Position numbers and translations under genes: made by a program. From positions 3,729,001-3,793,000 of the forward strand of contig NC_092563.1 of assembly GCF_037975245.1 (NCBI RefSeq): 64,000 nt of DNA. Reading direction: 5' to 3'. Numbering within the stretch: the first letter of the stretch is position 1; each line of letters begins with the position of its first letter. This stretch comes from Apostichopus japonicus (Eukaryota; Echinodermata; Holothuroidea; Aspidochirotida; Stichopodidae). The notes below the pieces were generated by a model. That model searched no databases and had not been told where the DNA came from. It saw only the letters and a program-made list of their open reading frames with translations. Of the stretch, positions 49,701 to 61,207 are shown piece after piece.

Positions 49701-51498
49701 GTCGTGTCAGGTCCTGTCATGTCATGTCATATCATATCATATCATGTCCTCTCATATCATGTCAGGTCCTGTCATATCATGTCATGTTATATCATGTCAT
49801 ATGATGTCATGTCATATCATATGATGTCAAGTCATGTCATATCATATCATATCATGTCCTCTCATGTCATGTCAGGTCCTGTCATATCATGTCATGTTAT
49901 ATCATGTCATATGATGTCATGTCATATCATATGATGTCAAGTCATGTCATATCATATCATATCATGTCCTCTCATGTCATGTCAGGTCCTGTCATATCAT
50001 GTCATGTTATATCATGTCATATGATGTCATGTCATATCATATGATGTCAAGTCATGTCATGTCATATCATATCATATCATATCATGTCCTCTCATGTCAT
50101 GTCAGGTCCTGTCATATCATGTCATGTTATATCATGTCATATGATGTCATGTCATATCATATGTCAAGTCATGTCATGTCATATCATATCATATCATGTC
50201 CTCTCATGTCATGTCAGGTCCTGTCATATCCATATGATGTCATGTCATGTCATATCATGTCATGTCATATCATGTCAGGTCATATCAAGTCATGTTATGT
50301 CATATTATATGAAGAAGTGTTCACTTAAAAAATGTAAAGTCAGCAAATCTGAATAAAGTTAACTCAATGCTCCAGTGACAGAATGTCAGCCATTTCAAAC
50401 ATTCATATTTTTGTTAAAGATGTATGCCACATAAGTACTTGATACTGCCTTTTCTGAGCATTAGTGTACCTCTTGGATGTAGATTTAATGACAATACATA
50501 AATTGGCATTCCCTGTTGACTTTTTACTGCTTCTTTGAAATTGATCAAGTACAGAACATATGTCTTGATTTGTAGACTCTGACATATCTTTTAATCCTTT
50601 CTTTGCTTTTTAATAAAATGTTTTGTGAAAACTTACTCCAGTTTAGCTGGAAATTTTGCAGCTTCCATAAGTCATACACTAATTTCCTGTAACAGAATGT
50701 AGCACATTTTCATGTGCTTGACAAAGCATGCATACCCATAATGCATCATGAGGTCATGTGACAGGAAACAGTACTGATCAATGTCATCAAGGTTAAGTTA
50801 GATGCTTGTGAAGGATTTTGACTGAGTCAAAGTTGGGCCATAATAGTCTACATTTCAACATTTTTTAATGAAGAAGTATGTGAACAAAATTGTTCTTTTA
50901 AGAAAAGTGAGTTTAATTAATATATATATGAGGTCCACTTCAGTTACAGAACGATTCTATTAAAATGCTTAGAAACAGCAATTAACTTACAGTATGAGGA
51001 GATTACAATTACCTGCTTTGAGTTGACTGGCAAATGTCAAAAGCTGTTTGAATTGCAGGGTAAGATCTTCGTTCAGTTTGCATAGAACTAGAATTTGAGG
51101 TCTAGAAGAGAAAATGAAGGGAGAATTGTCATCATTCACAAATAAGACCTTCATGTCTTTGCAAACAAAAAGAGGCACGACTAGTTTTAGTGATAAGAAA
51201 AAAGGGTTGAGCATGTAACCAACGAGTAGTCCCAAAAGGTTCTCACAAATGCATGTTAGAAAAGCGATGTATGCTAATGGTCCACAATGTAACATGATGC
51301 AATGCTGGAGGCACCATAACGACAAACAATGGAAGACAATACAAACATTGTCTTCAAAGATGAAGGCTGCACAATAATGAATGTTCCCCTCACCTCCAGT
51401 TTTTAGTATGAGGAGGGCCATCCTCCAGTTTAAGCAGGCTGAATCTGGCTGCTTGCAAGGACAAACCTCGAAGCCCATCTCCCCATTCCTTTTCGGCT
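40758..51498 (-). CDS. KCC exons for the cytosolic C-terminal regulatory domain
   Basis: Twelve exons from [15 protein letters not shown] to the stop at 40758. Both threonines that WNK-SPAK/OSR1 kinases phosphorylate in vertebrate KCCs are kept: the one in YTYERT at 45280-45282, and the one in RMHTAVRLN at 41934-41936. Exon 44851-44556 codes a long acidic, Ser/Lys-rich linker (98 codons) unlike vertebrate linkers and is the least conserved part. The donor of exon 45318-45211 is a weak GTCGGT. The last exon ends [10 protein letters not shown], typical of the family. Confidence 0.95.
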
Positions 51499-54400
51499 CT
51501 GGAAGAAAAGAAAAGAAGAAATTGTTATACAAGAGAAATTCTTCTATAAATTCTTGAAACTTGATACACAATTGAAACATCAAGAATTTATAGTAACTAG
51601 CTATAGTCTCTTTTATTTTTCCCTCTTCCAATCCTCCTTAGAGAGGAGAGTAATCCGTGCCACTGATGAGAAAATAAACATGTTGCGACCAAAATTGTAG
51701 TCGCTATAAACTTAACGAAATGTATCTCATACATGAATACATACCTCAGGCTTCTAGCTGAGATAATATTCATGTTACATTAATATAATTATGTCACCAT
51801 GGCCAATGTTTGCACTAGTAAGAATATATAGATGGAGAAAATTTGCAGGTCCCATTAAAACACTGGTATACCACTCAGATGGGGGGCACACACATACAAT
51901 AGAATATCACAGTTAACTGAATTTTAACCATATCACAAAATTCAACCTAGCATGCTTTAATTCAACTTTTGTTGTTTTGTTTCATCTGTGAACTGGGATG
52001 AGTGTTGTTGTTACCGTAGTAACATGAGACAGAGGCAGTGTGTCTTACCCTTGGAATTCGATGTACTTGTAGATACTGGCTGCAATCGCCATGGCGACCA
52101 GAGCATAGTACCAACTCGAGATGAACATAACACTGACGCACAACAGCATTCCCAAGAAAGAGAGGCTCCAGTGGTAGTAACGGAAACGAGGCCTCCAGTT
52201 GGGGGCATTCAGGAGAGTTTGAAGAGCACAAGCAAGATTGACAAACATGTAGCACATAAGAAAGAACCTGATGACAGAGGTTCAATATAAGACATATATT
52301 ATGTTCATATCATACAGATAATATGATAGTAACATTTTAAGAATATAAAATGTATTATACACAATCAATTAATCAATTCTGAGTTTAGAACTTGTGGTTT
52401 AACCTGACTCTAATACCAAGGGATTTAGTTTGCTATACCGAGAGAGGTTTAAACTACATGCCAATAAAATATTTCATTGAGATCCATATTGACAAAACTG
52501 TAATTATATATTGTATGGTGGGTCATATAAAGAGTCATATGGGACAAATGGAACCAAAGAGATGTTATTGACCTAGGGTCAGTTGGGCCATATGTCACCC
52601 AAATCCCTGGTATTAAATTACTTTTTTTTGCTTGGTGACACCAACTTTCACCTTGATTATCTGGGTGACATTCCTGCAGTGGTGGATGCTGGTACCTGGA
52701 GAATGGGTTTTGGGGAGGAGATATACATCTCCCCCTTTGAGAAATTTTTATATGATTAAGGGTGTTAAGTAACTAAATGGTGTTATATTATGCAGCTGTT
52801 AAAGTAATTTATACTAAAGATATTTTCACTAATTTTCACAAAATGGACAATCTTTTCTACCAAATTTTTTGGCGACCTTTCCGAAAACATTTTTGGAGAC
52901 CCTAATAAGGGTTGTAATCCCCCAGTTTGAAAACCAGGGACCTAAATGATATCAGGGGTCAGTCGGAGGTCACTCACATGGTAATGATTGGTGCAACACT
53001 ATCAAGACTGGCAATCAAGATTCCAATCCATGATATGAAAGTGGTAAGTAGCAAGGCGGTGGTGGGTTCCCCTGTAGCTGATCCTTTGGCAAAAATAGAC
53101 AAGAACGGAATGAGTCCATCCTTGGCGATGGCCTGGAGGAGACGTGGTGCTCCCGTTAAGCTCTGTAGCCCTGCTCCCACCGTGGATAGGAATGAACCGA
53201 TCAGTACCACCCACTCTGTAGGGAAAGCAATTTCAGCAGCTAACAGACCTCCGTCTATACTATCCCCAAACCTGAGGAAGGGAAGACCAAAAAAGGAAAA
53301 TGGATGCATTGCGAGAGAGGACCCAGGCAGTAATCTTTATTAACGACAAACAAAAACGTATTAGATACCATGAAATTTAAACAGTTTATGAGCAATTTTT
53401 CAGGTGAAAACATGATTAATGGGGCAATTATTGAAGTGGAATCACTTAAACTATTAGATATCCATTTCTTGCTTCCATGCTTAAGGGCAGCACATCTGAC
53501 AACAAAGAAATTGTTCTGAAACAGAATTTTTAGTTTTCTACACCTTGATATAGAAAACCGGTTGATAAACACTCTTCTGTTGAAATGCTGAATTGTAGGA
53601 TCACGAAGCACATTCAACCCTTCCCCCTGCCCCTCTCTCCCTCACCTATCCTCCCCTCCCCTACCAACCCATTCCCTCACCTATCCTATCCTCCCAACGC
53701 CCACCATGACAAAGCGAGAACACAAGGCCAAATCCTTGGATACGACTATTTCACAGGAAAGAGATTCGATGTTACTATTGTAATACTCACTTGTCTCTCA
53801 AGACGACTCCTTCGACAGTGCTTCCAAACAAAACAACAGACGATAAATCTAGAGCGGTACGTTAAAGAGAAATGTGTCGAAAACCACCGTCATATAAACC
53901 CACTGGACGGAAACTATCTATTCCATTATTCTTTTGCTTTCTTTCTATTTTTCACTTTTTTGTAGTTGATTGAGAGTCCATTGGATTACTTCTCAAGTCA
54001 CTTATACAACGTTGATTTTGGGGGAGTTTTGAAAGCATAACTCAGTTTGAATTGTAATCTACAGGATAGTTGTTTTTCTTTGCCATGAAATATTTGACAA
54101 AATGCACAATAATGCTTTTGTAATCGATAAAGTGGATTAAAATCCACAATTAATCTGAAGTGAACAGCCACCATCACCAAATTTGTCGTGAGGAGAAACT
54201 TTTACGATAGCTTGAATGTTTTACATGCAAATAAACAAAAAATAGCTGTCAAAAGTTTGCTATTCTTTTAGCTTAAACTTTATAGCCCTACCTTCCACAC
54301 CTCCACCCCCCACCTGGCCCCCTCTATCTCTCCCAGCCTCATGCTTTCAACCATCTACACTTATGGAAAACTTTCATGGAAAGGATACAGATGAAGCTAG

Positions 54401-57400
54401 TGGTCAGGATAGCTCCGATGGTTCCCCTTGGAATGGAATACTGAGCATCTTTCAAATCACCCGATCTGTTGCTCCCTGCCATGATACCTGCCGAATGAAT
54501 AAAGAAGATAATTGCATCCCTTTAACTCTACTTCCTCGAGAGATTTCAGTTTGTACACAAAACTTGATTTAAATTGTGTAAGTGTATGTGGATATGGGTG
54601 TGGGTGTTTTAATAAGTCTCAAATCTATGATAAAAACTGGGCACAAGAATTTTGGAATTACGGACCCAAAGAGAGTCCTTTTATAATTAAGAATAAAGTT
54701 TGATTCAGGAAATATGACGTCTTACAAAGGAGAGAATGATAAGAAGACAAAACCAAATTAACTCAGTGAAATACATTACAACTTTTACATTTATACAGAG
54801 GTTATGTTTTGAAAAGAAAGCCAACATACCAGTAACAGAAGGAAAGAATATAGCCAATAGAACTGTGAAGCTGGTTTGAATATCCGCAGCTATCTGACCA
54901 TCAATGGCAGCTACCCTTGGCAACGCATCTCCAGCCTCACGATACTGACCAATGACGTTATCTGTCAACAACAACAAAAACAACAACAACAACAAGGTAA
55001 ACATGTCCCAAAGCTCCAATTAGAATTGCAAATGGAGGATGTTGATGTTGTCTGATTCATCCTCAACCAACGACAAACAACAGTTTCTTCCTCCCATTTG
55101 AATGCTTGTTAAAGATGAAGAAAGTAAGTGAAGTGAGGTTGGTGGATCAGGAAATTTGCTTCATTTTTAGCTTGTTTTCCTTAAGTGCATAAAACTGAGT
55201 CTTTACAATTAACTGCATACCAGTAATAATTCACTGTGTGTGACCTTGCCAGATGGGGAAGGTGGGGAGGGGGGAATTCAGGAGAACGAAGAGCACATTG
55301 CATATAAACACCTTATAATCCTCTGTGTAGAGGTTTGATGAGCCTTGCTGCCCACCATAGAGTCTCAAAATTTTAAAAGCTAACACAGAATATAAGCCTT
55401 GCAGATAAAAAATACCTGTTATCAAATTAATAATCCACAAAGAAATAAAAAAAAAACTGCTGTATTGACAAGGAGAAAAACGAAAAAGGAAGGGCCAGTC
55501 AATTTGATCCTAGTATTCTACAAGGATGATAATCTCAATACTCTTTATTTACCTCCAAACACTTTTCCAAGGATGCCTGGTATTGCATTAGTGAAATTGA
55601 TGGGGTTCTTTTGCAGGTAGTCTACACAATCCTCATCAACTAGTTCATCACAGAATTGTTGTCCTAGCGGGGATAATACCGAGTCGTTCCCTTCCTGGTA
55701 ATAGCTGCATTGGCTCTGCCTGCTGATGCCGTATTGCAATGCAATGTCACCTTCGGCCGTCATCTGGTTACAGTAACTAGGGAAAGACAGAGGGAGTTAT
55801 CACCAGTGGTCAGTATGAGCCGCGAGGGAGTACCAACCAACATCATCTGCATTACACAAGCCCTGCATGTAAAATGAGTTTCCCTGACAACTCTCAGTCA
55901 TAGGATAGAAGATGATCATATATATATATTTTTTTCACACATACATTTATTTTCATATAGGTTCAAAAGAACTACACCTACAACAAGGAACATTCAGCAA
56001 ATGCATCTGGTGCCTCTTGTCACCCATATTGGACCTCTTGGCATCCATATTGAACCTCTTGTCACCCATATTGGACCTCTTGTCACCCATATTGGACTTC
56101 TTGTCACCCATATTGGACTTCTTGTCACCCATATTGGACTTCTTGTCACCCATATTGAACCTCTTGTCACCCATATTGAACCTCTTGTCACCCATATTGG
56201 ACCTCTTGTCACCCATATTGGACTTCTTGTCACCCATATTGGACTTCTTGTCACCCATATTGGACTTCTTGTCACCCATATTGAACCTCTTGGCATCCAT
56301 ATTGAACCTCTTGTCACCCATATTGAACCTCTTGTCACCCATATTGGACTTCTTGTCACCCATATTGGACCTCTTGTCACCCATATTGGACCTCTTGTCA
56401 CCCATATTGGACCTCTTGGCATCCATATTGAACTTCTTGTCATTCTGTTATGGTTCCCCTCAGGTCACTCACTCATTGGTCCACTCTCTCACCACTTATT
56501 CCAGTACATCTTGTTACCCTTAAAGTACCCCTTGCCCCCCCCCCCCTCATTTAACATACCCTATTGTACCTCATCACACAGCATATGGCCTCTGGTCGAT
56601 CTGACAGTGCCTTTTGCAAACTCAGAAAAAACCAACATGCAGCTTTACTTCTTGGACAGGCGAAGATATCCACAAGAAACTTACGGAAGGTTGGTTGGGA
56701 TGAAAAAGCCGACGTATATACACCCAATCGAGATGAGAACACAGGCCAGGAAGAGAAGGGCGCACTTGTTGACGTACTTGACCCCGACAAATACCAGGAG
56801 TGATAAAATGAGTAGGACGGCCGTTCCATAAACCCTAAAGTTGTTTGTCATGTCTTCAAAAAGAGAGATAGATGGAACGATATATACCTGCAAATAAGAA
56901 AGAAAGTTGTAGATGAGTTTGATGGATCAGATATGCCAATACTGAAAATGAACAAGTTTATATTTAAAGATTGAAAATTCATATATTACATAAGTAGACC
57001 TCACTTTTCATGTATTTTCAGATTTATAATAATAATTATAATAATAATATATATATTAAAACATCCATATAGTGCACAAATCTGCCCAGCATTATACATG
57101 CATTTTACATTAAAATGAAACAAAAGTGCAATAAAGTGAAAGCAATACCAAAGAAGCGTGTTTTGAGCTTGGACTTGAACAAGCTCAGCCGTCAATGGTA
57201 TCTATAGAGGCAGGGAGTTCATTCCAAAGTCATGAAGTTTTATTGACATGTTTTCCATGAGAGGAAGGAAAGAATCTATAGTAGAGATTCTTGTCAAACA
57301 ATGACACACAGAAAAGATTCATGTAGCTCGCACCAACACCACCATAAACAAACAAACAACCTATATCGAATAGCACTGTTCATATCTCCAAATTCCAATA

Positions 57401-59160
57401 AGTCCAAATTCTTTTCAACTATTGCGAATCTTATCTTAGTATTCCATTTTAATTTTATTGTTGACAAAAAACTGCCACAGCCTCTGTCTCACTGTAAAAT
57501 GCATATATGCACATCCACCTAAGGTGACTTACGACGAGAATTTCTATTGCTCCAAGAATATACATAGCTGATGCAAAAGTTGTTCCAAGGTAGAAGAGAA
57601 TACCAACAGCTCCTCCAAACTCTGGTCCCAGGGCCCTGGATATCATGAAATAGGCCCCTCCAGCTGGGACCACTCCATTGGTAGCGATGGCACTCATTGA
57701 TATTGCTGTCAAAAGTGTCTGCGAGAGAACATTGATACAGAGAATTTACGGCAGGAACCTTGGAAACTGTTAAACTGTTGCTTGGGGAAAGAGGGAAGGG
57801 GGGGCGGGCCAGTATTAAGTCTGGAGAGGGGAAAAATATACCTTTTAATTTCTTGGATATATTTCTAAATATTGTATTTCTATTGGTTCTGTGACATTCG
57901 GGGAGTGTGCTCTCATCCAGCCCACCAGGTGTTTTTTATTGAGCACGCTTCCCTCTTCATGACATGTACTGTTGACTGTTGTTCTGTAAACTGTTTAGTT
58001 TATACTTGTATGTTGTTGTGAAAAGATACAATAAACGAAATTGGCAAATTTTGATTTATTTATCAATGGACAACAAGTATGATTAATTTTAACATATTCC
58101 AATTTCATGGTATTTCATCTCTAGGAAAAGGAGGATGAAGTTTACTATAACAAACCAGACAGTTTTCTATAAGAATGCTCAGGTTTGAAATACACTTAAC
58201 TAAATACGATTAGGCTGATACCAGCTGTAAGATGTAGCAATAGGATACCAGCTGGAAGATGTTGCAATAGAAATAAAATCGGCCGATAAATTTACTTTCT
58301 TTTCACTTTAAGGAGCGCAAAATGCTACCGATTCTGTCATCAATAGACATGTGACATTAAAAAGAGGAGAATTACCGTGCAACAGGAGATGACGACGATT
58401 AAAAAAGCTTGCAAAGTTCCCGCACAGCCAACGATCCAGGAGAGACGAATAAAGAGAATAACACCAAGAATGTTCTGGAGACAGGGAAGGTATACCCCCA
58501 TCAATGTACCCATCTGTGGCTGCTTCTGTAAGACAAATCAACAGTTATTATCAACCACTAAAGAGGACAGCATAACTGCTTCATACAAATCCTAGATTTT
58601 ATTCCGCACAGCCAACGAATTTTCGAAAGTTTTCGCAAGATTTGAATCCACTACGAAAACGCATGAGTAAACACTTTGGATGGTAGAATGAGAAGGCAGG
58701 GCATTGACCTGATAGGACCGGTCACTGAGGGTGCACAGTGTTAAAAGATTACCAGGGCATACTAGACACGGTAGAATGCGGTGCTTAGGTTGTGGGGAGA
58801 CAGGTAAGCGAACGAAATAAATATTTGAATTTATTATTATTATTGGATTGGATATAATTTTTCTGTGGCTGGCAAAATTAATGTCATGTGCACCCTTGCT
58901 TTTTAATGTACTTTCACATGGATGGCAATCAAACGGAAAAGGAATTAAATCCTCCCGACTCACAAGTGTTTGTGATTTTCTTTCTTTTTCTTCTTGTGTA
59001 TGTTCTGGTATAGTCTTGTAGTTAGCAAAGGAGTTGATCAGAGTTGATATCTTGGGACGTCTATCCATTTCCTCCTCGTAGAGGGCCAGGTTCCTTTCCT
59101 GCAGTCCTTCGCTCTTTTGTCGCACAAAGGGAGTGGTTTCTCCTCTTGAAGCGCCATCAC
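40758..59160 (-). CDS. Electroneutral K-Cl cotransporter (KCC; SLC12A4-7 type), 22 exons, 5' end missing
   Basis: Plasma-membrane exporter of K+ with Cl- for volume and chloride control. Exons in transcript order: 59160-58964, 58525-58376, 57718-57533, 56887-56685, 55776-55553, 54961-54830, 54487-54389, 53848-53791, 53271-52978, 52267-52049, 51498-51394, 51101-51013, 49641-49562, 49077-48989, 47955-47849, 47557-47441, 46773-46684, 46262-46171, 45318-45211, 44851-44556, 41964-41831, 40849-40758. All join in phase to 1052 residues plus stop; human KCCs are about 1085-1150. The first exon found needs one base of a codon from upstream, so at least one further 5' exon exists. It is closer to KCC than to NKCC/NCC ([20 protein letters not shown]; ending [12 protein letters not shown]). 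An invertebrate KCC need not be one-to-one with any vertebrate paralogue, so I give no symbol. Confidence 0.95.
42270..44291 (+). repeat. Interspersed repeat with 398/295/268-bp tandem units, in the last-but-one KCC intron
   Basis: TTAATTGACC recurs at 42971, 43369, 43664 and 43932, each followed by TTTG.TGACCTC..ATCACATGACCG. The other end of the units reads GGTCAACC.ATTGACATT. The right end is a CA microsatellite and a hairpin, GGTTCCTTTGC..AGCAAGGAACC, at about 44266-44291. It is the inverted relative of 1-965. I infer a non-autonomous element of Helitron/Helentron style, because of internal satellites and an end hairpin; unproven. Confidence 0.75.
44216..44251 (+). repeat. (CA)n microsatellite inside the repeat element
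   Basis: CA dinucleotides broken twice by CGCATA/CGC. It lies just inside the hairpin end of the surrounding element, so probably spread with it. Confidence 0.9.
47060..47160 (-). repeat. tRNA-like (SINE-type) fragment in a KCC intron
   Basis: On the minus strand, TCGGGTTCGATACCCGGATG at about 47083-47102 forms a T-arm-like stem (CGGGT/ACCCG) around a B-box-like GGTTCGATACC. Upstream lies GTTGGTGGCATTTGAAGC, a poor A-box. There is no full cloverleaf, so not a tRNA gene. It lies between KCC exons 47557-47441 and 46773-46684. A tRNA-derived SINE remnant is the best guess. Confidence 0.4.
48121..48170 (-). repeat. Conserved hairpin motif of an interspersed repeat (GATCCT-AGC-AGGATC)
   Basis: On the minus strand the order is GCCT, CTGAAGA, GATCCTGCTAGGATC (6-bp stem), AAAACGTC, AGGC. 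The flanking GCCT and AGGC can pair. This arrangement recalls the hammerhead ribozyme core (CUGANGA, stem, GAAA) reported from Penelope-like elements, though one core G is A here and an extra A precedes the stem. It lies in the KCC intron between 48989 and 47955. No reverse transcriptase frame is near. Confidence 0.35.
49697..50312 (+). repeat. Pentamer satellite with ~110-bp higher-order unit
   Basis: The whole 600 bp is built from variants of ATGTC/ATATC. The landmark ATCATGTCCTCTCAT recurs at 49741, 49851, 49961, 50081 and about 50194, so the higher-order period is 110-120 bp. Open frames of the MSCHI/SYHV kind come only from the array. On the KCC strand it ends about 55 bp before the acceptor of exon 49641-49562. 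Confidence 0.97.
52049..55776 (-). CDS. KCC exons for the large extracellular loop and TM6-TM12
   Basis: Exon 55776-55553 codes the loop with four cysteines (YCN, QCS, FCD, DCV) and possible N-glycan sites NDS and NFT, as expected for KCCs. The ion-site motif PSVTGIM straddles exons 54961-54830 and 54487-54389. Exon 53848-53791 is only 58 nt ([17 protein letters not shown]). Exon 53271-52978 carries [20 protein letters not shown]. Exon 52267-52049 holds [19 protein letters not shown] and SSWYYA, whose tyrosine matches the second Cl- site residue of KCC1. Confidence 0.95.
52605..52939. mobile_element. hAT-like MITE (335 bp) in a KCC intron
   Basis: The left end CCCTGGTATTAAAT and right end AGTTTGAAAACCAGGG are imperfect inverted repeats. 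The flanks are ACCCAAAT (52597-52604) and ACCTAAAT (52940-52947), an 8-bp duplication with one C/T change. It contains no transposase frame. It stops 38 bp from KCC exon 53271-52978, just past that exon's donor. Confidence 0.65.
56013..56440. repeat. 21-bp minisatellite, about 20 units, in a KCC intron
   Basis: The unit is CTTGTCACCCATATTGGACCT, with variants GAACCT, GGACTT and GGCATCCAT. Variants recur in the same order, giving a higher-order block of six units (126 bp). Because 21 is a multiple of three and the unit lacks stops, long open frames appear in several frames on both strands; none is a gene. It lies between KCC exons 56887-56685 and 55776-55553. Confidence 0.97.
56685..59160 (-). 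CDS. KCC exons for the N-terminal tail and TM1-TM5
   Basis: Exon 59160-58964 codes the cytosolic tail ([20 protein letters not shown]), exon 58525-58376 codes TM1 and most of TM2 ([20 protein letters not shown]), 57718-57533 codes the rest of TM2 and TM3 ([20 protein letters not shown]), and 56887-56685 codes TM4-TM5 (FVGVKYVNK). The residues known in human KCC1 to bind K+ and the first Cl- are present: N-I-x-G-V-I in TM1 and the tyrosine of [10 protein letters not shown] in TM3. Every exon here starts at phase 0 except the first. Confidence 0.95.
58668..58828. repeat. Local repeat copy A, related to 60764-60842
   Basis: Begins AAACACTTTGGATGGTAGAA and ends GGGGAGACAGGTAAGCGAAC. The phrase GGTAGAATG occurs twice inside (about 58680 and 58770). 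The copy at 60764 has the same ends but only one GGTAGAATG, as if the middle was lost between the two. It lies in the KCC intron between the first two exons found. Confidence 0.6.
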
Positions 59161-60763
59161 CTGATGGTGAACCAAAACAATTTTATGAACTTCTATGACA
59201 TCACATTGTACCTCATTTAACTGACAATGCACCATAAAATGCCAGATGTATACATCTAGCAAACATCATTATTATTGTTATTTAGATTTGTTGAGGATTT
59301 CACGTTACTATAACAGTTATGATTCATCGTAACAAAAGAACACACTTCCTTTCTTTCACAGAGCAGAACATTTCCTATGGATATTTCCTAGGGGTGGGTG
59401 GGGATAGTCGAGTGTGGCTTTATCATACAGAATGTAAAATGATGTGTATCACTCCTTCTGTGTGGGCAGCATACTTGCAAAAGGTTTCCAAAGGGATTGG
59501 ATAATGGCAATGTTGAGATGAATAAACAGCTGCCTGTTACATGGAGCACTGCTTTAACATGGGTTGTACACTGTGAATGAATAACTCTTCAGATAAACAA
59601 TGGCCTGTGACTCACACTGACTAAAATATGTTAGCACTTTGGAGGGACACTTCACACCAGAGAGCCAATATTGTGATTTACTTCACCCCCACTAAATCTT
59701 GTTATTCGAACAATTTCATTACTGATGTGAAATACTTGTATGAGCAATCCAACATACAGCTTGTAACCTCAAACCTGCATTGGTGTCTGCCTACAAGAAT
59801 TCAAATGGGATATATATTAATATCCAGCTACCTCATGAAAACAACTTATAATGCGAATGGTGTATGTAGATGAAACAGTGTAGAATGGTGTTAAATTTGT
59901 AGACATTTTCACAGCCTTCTTTTTTTTTGGGGGGGGGGAGGGGAGACCAGAATTTTCATGTTACTGTATGCTAGTGAAAAATACATCAACATGTAACCTA
60001 TGAAAGTGAGTGCATTTATGAAACTTAACATGAAATGGTTTTATCTCTCATGCAATCTAGAATGGAAAGATTGGAAGGGATGAAAAGGATGGGAGAGAGA
60101 GGAGGGGAGGAAGAGTGGGGAAGTTAGAGGTAGTAATGGAATACTTTAGCATTCAAATTTTGTGCAGTAGTTTTGATGGCTCTGAATTTCATCTCTTTAA
60201 TACAAATTACAACTGTTTCTTGTCTACAAAACTACTATACTGTACATCTTGGCATGTGTATAGCAGGTTGTGTTGTATTTTACGATGTTATGCTGGATAA
60301 TGTATTCTCCAGAAGAAGACGGGAAATTGTAAGTTCATCAAGCAGGACAAATAGACAACTGACAGGATTGATCTCTAGTAATCATCTAGAATTATTTTGA
60401 AATCTCACACAGTATATTATCATTATACTTTTGGCACGAACAACTTTTGAACAAGTTTTAATACTATAAAGATGCATACATATATTAACATGCACTGTGA
60501 ATAAAACAACAACAAATGAACAAGACAACACAAAAAAAGGATATGAATATAAATAATGATTAATGTTGATTTAGACAACTACAGAAAAAAATCTATATCA
60601 CAGTTTGAGTTTTCAGTAGACATTGGTTACATTGAAAGTCTGTCTCAAAAAGATGATTCATATCCAACCAGGCTGTCATTTATATTTCATATGCTGGACA
60701 ATGTCTATGGTTCTAATCCCATGGTAAATTGAATAAGAGGGGAATCCAAGACTCATAACGAAC

Positions 60764-60842
60764 CTTTAAACACTTTGGGTGGTAGAATGGAAGTGCTGAG
60801 GATGTGAGGAGACAGGTAAGCAAGCAGCCGAGTAAATATGTG
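60764..60842. repeat. Local repeat copy B (shortened)
   Basis: AAACACTTTGGGTGGTAGAA joins directly to GAGGATGTGAGGAGACAGGT. About 80 bp shorter than the copy at 58668-58828. Confidence 0.6.
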
Positions 60843-61207
60843 ATGATCCACATGGCATGTGATTGTACTGATGTAGCTTTTTAGGGAAAGACTTTGACAA
60901 GCTTGAAGAGGGGGAGGGGTAGGTGCTTTCAGTCAGAGACATGTACAACAAAATTTCAAACTCTAGAATTTTCATAAAGTCTTGCAACAAAGTGCCATTC
61001 AAGTATAACCAGATACTTTTTTAAGAATCCAATGATTTATTAGTAATGAGCAAGCATCATCATCGTTAAAGGCACAGTTAATTAGTTTCATCAGTAGGTA
61101 TGCATGTCAGTCACATGATAGATTGAAGGAGCAACTCCTCAGGCCAGCTCACCTACTTCAACCTCACAACTTAACTTAACCTCTCATCATGAAGCACTAA
61201 AACTGAC

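Noticed and set aside
49697-50312. CRISPR array
   Set aside because: Repeats are contiguous pentamers without spacers, in eukaryotic DNA.
49704-50356. Plus-strand frames of 76-109 residues rich in S, H, C, Y, I
   Set aside because: Translations of the pentamer satellite; the same words appear in all plus frames.
50987-51631. 214-residue minus-strand frame as a separate gene
   Set aside because: It is KCC exons 51498-51394 and 51101-51013 read in shifting frames through an intron; splice sites and family sequence explain the coding parts.
55912-56831. Long frames (149-276 residues) on both strands made of heptad repeats
   Set aside because: Stop-free readings of the 21-bp minisatellite within a KCC intron; the longest one runs on into the antisense of a KCC exon.
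58592-59125. 177-residue minus-strand frame as a separate gene
   Set aside because: Only its first part (to 58964) is the KCC N-terminal exon; the rest is intron after a GTGAGT donor.
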